Assembly: GCA_019915135.1 (NCBI GenBank)
Contig: JAHLMK010000028.1
Location: 1 to 64,000 of the forward strand
DNA length: 64,000 bases
Origin: Strobilurus pachycystidiatus
Taxonomy: Eukaryota > Basidiomycota > Agaricomycetes > Agaricales > Physalacriaceae
Direction: 5' to 3'
Numbering within the stretch: the stretch's first letter is position 1; the number at the start of each line of letters is the position of its first letter. A program made the position numbers and the translations under genes. The notes below the pieces were generated by a model. It did no database searches and was not told the DNA's origin. It saw only the letters and a program-made list of their open reading frames with translations. Shown here in pieces: positions 57,035 to 64,000 of the stretch.

Positions 57035-57650
57035 GGAATTCAAAATTTATTTCGAAACGCGATTTCGCCTCTGATTTCGCGTCTCGATTTCGACTTGTGG
57101 TTGGTTGAAAACAGTGCTCGGACAACTCGGGCAAGTCGAAATCTTGCGAAATCAGATTTCGGCTCATAAAACGGCAGCCGCTGCCGAGTTTCATAGGATA
57201 TACCCACGACAAAATTTGACCTGTACACCTCAAAATACGGTTCGTATATATGTGTACAAGTAATGCGAAGGGTTCCGTATCTATAGATGGCTCTTCCCTT
57301 GTATAGGTGGTGGGCTGCAAAGCCTTGAGAAAGCCATGAGCCAGCCTCGAGCACTACTCTCATTGAAACTCCGAACTATAAGTCGGCCTCGGAGCAATGA
57401 AATCCAGTTTCAAAATCAGGGGATGTCAGAGCAGAGGCTGATTTCGCCCTCAGTTTTCGACTAATCACCACTAGACTCGACTCCAGTCACTTCGCCAGTC
57501 CGGTCCGATCAGCCCTGCTTCGCCAGGTACCCGATCGACTGTCATCGAGTATCTTGTTGGCGAACATCTGGCCCTCGAGACTAAACCACCACTCGAAATC
57601 ATACGCGAAATCAGAGGCGAAATCGCGTTTCGAAATCAATTTTGAATTCC
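57035..57650. mobile_element. 616-bp MITE-like element with about 50-60 bp TIRs
   Basis: The left end (GGAATTCAAAATTTATTTCG, 57,035 onward) is the inverted match of the right end at 57,650 and leftward. Over about 48 bp there is one mismatch, continuing through CGATTTCGCCTCTGATTTCG, and the similarity then fades over a further ten or so bases. The phrase GATTTCG and its complement recur inside. No coding frame is present, and no target duplication is obvious at the borders I chose. It lies upstream of the 390-residue gene. Confidence 0.75.
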
Positions 57651-58524
57651 CCTAATGGTGCGATGCAGTCATTCTGCTGTCGGTATGGGTAATCCTGGAG
57701 GACTCGGACGCGACGGATAATTAAGTGCAGTGTGTGGGTAAGAAACAAAAATTACTCTTGGGGTCATATTTCTACTCCACATTGTCGCACATCTTCCTGG
57801 TCGTATGGCGCTCCATCTGCCATATATAAACTGCGAAGCGATGGGTCAAATGATTGTGCAGACGTCAAAGTCCTCCGGCGCATCTGTGGGCCACGTCTCT
57901 ACAGGCGGTAGTGGGTTCCGTCTTGTACAACGCCATGTACAAGTATTCATGCCATTAGCAATCATCGAAGTCAAGAGACTGTCTCTCTGATCCGGTACCT
58001 AAGAGCCAGGCTCAGCCAGCTGCTGCCAGCATCACACAATACAGTACATGACGCATACAATATAGTCTCCCAGAGCTCGGTGTGCGACCGTCGACGGGGA
58101 GATGGATGCGGAACATTGGCGATATGTGATTGCAGAGAGAAGTGGAGAGTCTAACATGAGGAGAAATCTATGAGGCAAGTCCGTGACGGCAAATGGAGAG
58201 GATGCGTAGGTAGAAAGGAAGAATTAGTATCGAGAAGAAGGAACAGTGTACGAGTGAATGAGATCAACGCGGAAAAATACATAGAGGGTCTAGTAACGGT
58301 GAGATATAGAAAACACAACGCAGGCTGAAGCAGTCAATAAGAAAGGGTCAGAGAAATAGATGTCCGTCAGGATAATACAGGATGATGTCCATGAAGGAAA
58401 TACAAAAGTGAAGAGAGGTAAACATGCCATACGGTAACATCGCGGCGACCGTATATTTGATTTGGGTCTTGAATAAGTTTTCATTCGGAATGCCATGCAT
58501 CGCAGATGCGCGACGGAGAGCCAC
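57651..58524. other. non-coding stretch between mobile element and next gene
   Basis: Only short frames occur here. The stretch from about 58,100 is A/G-rich on the plus strand, which fits the 3' untranslated region of the minus-strand gene that follows. Confidence 0.4.
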
Positions 58525-59558
58525 CTACGGCAGAAGCATGCAAGCACCGGCAGCCAAGGCTTCCCTAACCAGTGCGCGACCCACGTCTATGTTCGTTACG
58601 GATCGGAAAACAGCCCCGCCAACCCCAATCACACTGGGGGAAGCTCTATCCCTGGCCATATGAGTTACATCAGTATGGACAGCCGGCTAAAATCAATAGA
58701 GATGCTGCTCACCATCCAGCCACTACACCAACGACCCGCCCTCTCGTAATCGCATAGTATGGGCCTGGCACCGATGGTCCAGGGACTACGAAGTCATAGT
58801 CGGCTGGTAAGACTGAATAATAGGCAGGACCTGCGGCATAGCTCATGAGATCAATATTTCAGGACGGCGACATTCACTTACCTGTATCTTCGGGAACCGA
58901 TGGAGTCCTCGGGGCCGTACTGGGCGGAGGCAGCGTCGGCAGAGAGACAGTCGGGGTGATCGCGGGGACAGCCTGTCCTGCATCCGTCGCTGATGTGGAT
59001 GTCGATTGCGGTGGGCTGCTTCCAGTAGAAGTTACATCAGGAGCCGCTGCTGCCGGGGCGGCGTAGAAAGGAGGAGCCTGTCCAGTACCAGTAGCTGATT
59101 GAATCAAACCGAAGAAAGCCTGTTCAATGTACGTTTCCGTGGTAGAAGACGAATATACGCACATGTGGGATAAGGCGCACTCCCTGCAAGCAAGATGAGC
59201 GGCGATCCCGCATGGCGGTAAACCCACACACCTGGATCGGCGTCTTCTCCCTCCAAGGCGGGGTCCGCTGCGTCGTCCGCTGCGGCGCCCACTGTGGGGT
59301 GACTGTCAATCGTGAGAGATGCATGCGTCGCAAGCACGTACTAGGAAAGAAAGAGGGCAATTGGGCAGACACATCGATCAACTCATGCAACAGGCCGGCT
59401 TGGTACGGCTCCAAAGCCATGTTGACCAGGAGATTGGCCAGATCTACGGTCAATGTGAACCATGGAACGATGAGCTATCAACCGTCAAGAAAAGGCTTAC
59501 CGAGTAGCTCCCCGGCGCCCACAGGACGCCCGAATTTCGGGGTGTCAGAGGTGACCAT
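58525..59558 (-). CDS. protein with C-terminal ribonuclease H1 N-terminal (viroplasmin-like) domain, 256 aa, 6 exons
   Basis: The exons 59558-59501, 59443-59342, 59291-59228, 59183-58882, 58830-58713 and 58651-58525 join in phase, with introns of 44-61 bp. The C-terminal 60 residues match the hybrid-binding fold of RNase H1 and caulimovirus protein VI: YYAITRGRVVGVVAGW, then SPSVIGVGGAVFRSV and a final helix (GRALVREALAAG). The family pattern is YYAVxxGxxxGIYxxW, then VxGxxGAxFxxF. This domain binds RNA:DNA hybrids or double-stranded RNA. The first half has a helical N-terminus (ELLDLANLLVNMALEPYQAG), an acidic patch and a Ser/Thr/Pro/Ala-rich linker. There is no RNase H catalytic domain, so it is a binding protein, not a nuclease. 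Stand-alone proteins with this domain are, as I recall, numerous in agaricomycetes. The second and third splice sites are the least certain. Confidence 0.72.
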
Positions 59559-59805
59559 GAGAGGATGTGTAGACGGTGGATTGCAAGCGGATAGCGACCA
59601 CTTTGGCCAACCTTTATACTCTGTGGGAACTAGTGGCTTGGGAAACTGTCCAGTAGCGGCGATTCAAAAAGTGGTACGTACCTGTGAGCGTATTGGCGGT
59701 CTAGTCCACGCCACTGTTAGGGTCCGAATAGGAAACCAGATAATGCTGTTCGGGCAAAACCAGGCCTGAGAGCTCAGTAGAACGGTTCCCAACTTAAGCC
59801 CAGAA

Positions 59806-62800
59806 ATGTCGCAAGATGTTCAGGATTCGCAAGATATGGAGGGAGCAGGGTCAGTGACACTGACAGTGACTGTGTCATAAGTATTGATGCGATCCCGACA
59901 GAGCAAATGCGGCAATTGAAAGCGACCTGGGTTCGGACGACGACTTCGACATTGAGATTCCCTCTATAGTCCCATTTCGCAAGGGCTGGCTACGCGGCGA
60001 CGCATACGATTTTGCAAAGCGCGAGCACTTTGAAAAATTTGCAACCGAGCACACTCTTGACCCCCAGTTGGGCACGGCTTACGCTCTCACTGCGGCTAAT
60101 GACATGCTTCGTGTCTTTGGCATCTACGGCCCCTGGGGAGCGGATTCTCAGGCGGTATCTCACGAGGGCAATGAAATCCCGGACTCTGACGACAGACCTG
60201 GTCCCGACCATGTCTCTGGTGATGGTGTCGACCTCGATGAGGACGGCAACATTCGGCCGCCGGTTTGTCGCCAATGTCATTCACCCATATATCGTTAAAC
60301 TCTGAACTAGCCACCTACCTCGTCTTCCGAAGCCCCGCGCCGTACCGTCACTGCCGAGGAGGAGATCCATGATCGACTGGACACTCCCGCCGCCAAGAAA
60401 TACGAGGAAGCGGTCATAAACCGTTTCCGCAAGGTTAGCATGTCCTTCAGGCGTCTGGTTGTCGTAGTTGACTGACGCTGCCATGACCAGAGCCTCTTGA
60501 GCTGGTTTCGTTATGAGTATAAAATCCTCAAGGGTCCCAGGAGCTCGAAGCGTAGCCGCAACAGAAACGAAGGCGGGGGAGGCGCTGGCGACCCCTTGGG
60601 CAAACAGGCGAAAAAGTCTGGCACGGACGGTTCTTCATTGGCGACGCTTATGGTCCATGAGCTTCTTGGAATCGGCCAGTCAACATCGCGGAGACCGCAC
60701 GCTTTCCATCTCTGGGCAAAGGATCAACCCCCCTCCTTTCGGGATACCTTCATCAAACGTTTCAACGCTTCGGGAAAGAGTAAAAAGTATCGCGCCGGTG
60801 CCGAGATGGCTTGGTTTGCCAAGAAATTTCATGCGACTACAGAGGAGGTTCAGAAAGAGTACGAAGATAAGGCTCTTGGCATGAAGGCTGCTATTGTTGC
60901 GAGGAGGGAAGAGCTTAGGAACATGGTGAACAGTCGGGTAAGCCCCGAGGTCGCCGGACGGTAAGTACTGTTATCGTTTTATCCGCAATGCCTCGTTCTA
61001 AAGCGCTGTGGTTATAGATTGATCGAAGACGTTCCTTACCTCTTGGACCCTCTTTTCACCTCCCTATGTGACATGTTGAATGCCAAAGTTACCTTCCAAA
61101 TGGCTGTTCCGGACCCAGAGAATCATGGTGTCCCGCGCATCAAGATGTACGTGACATGCCTTTCTCCTTTACAGCTTCCCCTGAGAGCCTATATCAGCTT
61201 GACCAAGGGCACAAACCACGACACCATACCGGTCACATTCTCTCAAACAATGGGCTTCGTCGAGCATACCAATGCTTTCTTCGATTTTGTGGAGGGCGCT
61301 TACAGTAGGTCACCAATTCACTCACAAATCAGGTCGTACTCACGACGGTGTAGCCCCCGAGGAATTAGCTGCATGCGCTCTCCCTGTGAGCGACACATCA
61401 ACGCCAGTGGCTCCCGTTGTCAGGAGAGCAGATGGCCGACGAGTCCTCGTTATACAGAACATCGCCGTACCGGCCGGAGTCACCTTAGCCAGTCAAAGAT
61501 TGGCTGCGGAGTGCGATGAGGATGATGTCGATGATTCTGACATGGACGACATGGAGCGCCGTCGCCGAAATCGCGCGCAGCGCGAACGTCAAGCTCAAGA
61601 GCGCGCAGAGAAAGGACCCACTCAGAAACGGAAGCGGGGACGCCCTCGCAAGGAGCGTCACACCAAGGAGGCAGGCAACGAAGCTGAACGTACCAATGGT
61701 GTCGATGGTGAAAGCGAGCTGGAGGACCCGCGGCCAAAGAAGAAAGCAAAGAAGTCCACGGCTCCTGCCAAAACGAAGCAGCCTCGCGAAGGTAGAAAGG
61801 GGAAAGCAGTCGCAGGCGTTACGTTGGGGGATACGAGTGCGGGCCAGATCTCGACTAGGCGGAGTCGCAGAAAACCAGAACAGCCCCTCTCTGCACATCG
61901 AGCAAAGCTCATGCAGCTCGCGCACGGCGTTTCTCAAGCGGATGGAGCTGAGCAAGCAGGATGGAACGACGAGCGTCACCTCCCCGAAGACGACGACCAT
62001 CACCTTCTCAGAGAAGCCACACCACCGGGCTCGCCGGTAATCAAACCGCGTCCCAGGCCCGTTCCTGCGTATAGAGGCACCGCCGCGTACAAGGCTCGCA
62101 TCGCTGATGCTTCATCTTCTCCAGACGCGGATGCTCCCTTTTCTATAACAGCCGGTCTTGCAACTTCTTGGGCACTGGGTGATGACATGGTTGATCCATC
62201 TTCTCCAGAAGCGCAGGGCGCACCTCGCACCCCCAACAAGAAGAGAACTGTCCAGGCTTTCTCGCCCGCAGGACCACTCACTCCTCCCCGTCCTATCTCC
62301 CCCATCAGTCAAAACACCTTTTCCCCATCTACACAGTCTCCATTTCCGATTTCCCGTCACAAACGACGACTCTCGCGCATTACTGAGTCCCAGGAGGAGG
62401 AGGAGGAGGATACGCCTCCCAATCCCTCACTGTTGCGTTCTCATCGTGGTTGCCCCAACTTTTTCATTCAGGTTCCACCTCGACTTGCTGGGAGCCTACC
62501 GACACGCACCGCACCAACTTCCAGAGCCCCGGCTGTCCGAGGTGCCTCAAAACCTCCCTCTACCCGTTCTGTCGTCGCGGCCGCTCGTCAATCCGCTCCC
62601 CCTGCTTCACCAAAACCTCTCAATCCTTTGGAGTCCTCATCGTGGCCGCCATGGGTTGCGTCGGCCTATGATCATTTGAATTGTCTCACTGGTGCGGCTC
62701 CCTGGCAAGGTCTCCTCGTCCTCTGGCTTCAATGGGAAGGGTGCACCGACTTTTTCATCGGTCAACATCTGCTGGCGTCAACAAATAGACCTCAAGAGGT

Positions 62801-63164
62801 GGATTGGTGGATGCAGCGGCGCCGGGCTCAATATCCCGCACTCAAGAGGAGCGGATTAAAGATATTTACCGCACAATTCTGGAAGTGGTGGAGATGTCTT
62901 CAACCAGGTTGGAGGCATGCTGGGGATGGCGTGGGACCGCTCCGTAAACAGGATCGGGTGGCATCAGCGGGTAAAGATTGGGAGGCGTTGGGTCTTGTCA
63001 AGGGCAGAAATGGACTATTGAGCGTACTCGCATGTCTTTGCTGGTGGGGCCGCGCAATTCACCTCACAGTCGGACCGGCACTAGGAAAGTGCGAGGCAGA
63101 ATGGGAAGAGGCGATCGATGATGTGATGTACGTGTTGGAAGGTTTGCTTCACCAAGCTGCTTGA
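59806..63164 (+). CDS. large protein with AT-hook and Trp-rich C-terminal domain, 1,014 aa, 7 exons
   Basis: The exons 59806-59849, 59902-60262, 60311-60433, 60491-60960, 61018-61146, 61198-61304 and 61354-63164 join in phase, with introns of 48-57 bp. The N-terminus is acidic (SDLGSDDDFDIEIPSIVPFR). Residues about 175-370 form a helical domain: FHLWAKDQPPSFRDTFIKRF, then YEDKALGMKAAIVARREELR, then EDVPYLLDPLFTSLCDMLNA. A basic region holds the AT-hook-like KRKRGRPRKER. A long Pro/Ser-rich linker follows. The last 170 residues are Trp-rich: APWQGLLVLWLQWEG, TNRPQEVDWWMQRRR, AQFWKWWRCLQPGW, GLLSVLACLCWWGRAIH. I remember this N-domain plus Trp-rich tail as a very large agaricomycete family with no known function, common near transposons. 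The gene faces away from the 256-residue gene, with a shared 247-bp promoter region. Confidence 0.85.
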
Positions 63165-64000
63165 AGATGTCTTTTGCCTGTTGCCGTTTTTTTCGGTCTT
63201 TTCGGAATGCTAAGTACCTCATAGTGTCTTCTTTTCTAAGCTTTTCACCGTCGTCTTCTTCATGGTCTTTTTGTTCTGTTGTTCACGATTGCCATTTCTC
63301 TCTCCGGACTGTGAAATCATCTTGTACGATAATCTCTGCCCTGATGTTCTTTCATTTCCCCATATTTACCTCTCTGCTGCATCTACATTGAATTTTTTTG
63401 TTTTGTTTTTCGTCTACAGCCCTCTCCAAATCGTTCATCTTCATGAGTCCCTATTCCCGCTACTGAACCGGCTTGATATCAGGCGGCCGCACTCTGTCTG
63501 GGTCGATTTATGCACCGCCGAACATATGAATAGCACGCTGATTTATAGTATCCAAATTTTCCCTCTCTCTCAAAAAAAATTTGGTACATTTGGTCTGACT
63601 AGGGAGACTAACGCTGATTTCCCTCAAGCACGTTATGAAGTGTAAAACATGTATGATTTCCAACTACAGTACCATGATAAGCTCTACGTTGCCAAAGTAA
63701 GCAAAGCTCTCGGGGAGAAGAGCACCAAAACCGGTGGAAGACGAAGACGCCTTGAAGACCCGAGCAGTTGTCGGCGAGGCGACGCAGTTTCAATTTGTCC
63801 GTCACGGGGTCGACGAGCTCCCTGACAGTAGTGTAGTGCCTGCGCGCTTCTACAGACGCGCCGTCTGGCCTTCGAAGTGTGGGAGGGGACCGGGGGAAAG
63901 GTGCACATTTGTTAGCAGCATCGGCGTATGATGACGACTGGGCACAAGGCGCAGTGGTCGGCCGGCGATGGTTGAGGTGGACAATGTCGACCGTTCTGTA
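63165..64000. other. T-rich 3' flank, then unassigned sequence
   Basis: 63,165-63,600 is T-rich on the plus strand, as expected for a 3' untranslated region. The minus-strand frame at 63,908-63,684 is Arg/Pro-rich and shows no domain. A gene may run off the right edge, but I cannot support one. Confidence 0.35.

Overview
The window reads as nuclear DNA of a mushroom-forming basidiomycete (Agaricomycetes). Genes are split by GT-AG introns of about 45-65 bp. The mobile DNA is of kinds typical of these fungi: a KDZ transposase with its cysteine cluster, a Plavaka-type transposase relic, an LTR and several short inverted-repeat elements. Most genes belong to families I either cannot name or know only as many-copy agaricomycete families of unknown function. 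No rRNA, tRNA or CRISPR array was seen. All gene models were spliced by eye; homology statements come from memory, not searches.

Layout. 0-13 kb: decayed or partial genes (a low-complexity gene with frameshifts at 2.0-5.7 kb, a Plavaka transposase tail at 6.3-7.6 kb, and two divergent members of an unnamed W-C-G-H family at 0.6-1.6 and 12.6-13.3 kb). 13.6-18.3 kb: a G-rich minisatellite, a deleted and mutated intron-bearing copy of the DNA polymerase epsilon catalytic subunit, then a small intact chromodomain gene. 18.5-23.6 kb: a foldback element, an LTR, an array of about 16 copies of a 14-bp palindrome, and an accessory gene whose first exon is also present as a truncated copy. 24.0-27.7 kb: a 12-exon KDZ transposase gene that splices to an unbroken frame of 1,058 residues. 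28-31 kb: F-box pseudogene and a membrane-protein fragment. 31.0-36.8 kb: a 5.8-kb satellite of about 37 monomers of about 158 bp, with a 1,569-bp higher-order repeat. 38.0-40.1 kb: a gene cut by a 985-bp non-autonomous transposon with 96-bp perfect inverted repeats and a 6-bp target duplication.

40.5-63.2 kb is the best preserved part. It holds unbroken spliced genes for proteins of 218, 161, 940, 136, 266, 657, 390, 256 and 1,014 residues. The 256-residue protein ends in a ribonuclease H1 N-terminal (viroplasmin-like, RNA:DNA hybrid-binding) domain. The 1,014-residue protein has an AT-hook-like motif and the Trp-rich tail of a very common agaricomycete family. The rest have no function I can assign. 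Their density, intactness and shared strand, set beside the decay elsewhere, make this block the best candidate for an undescribed gene system or mobile cargo; that is an inference from layout only.
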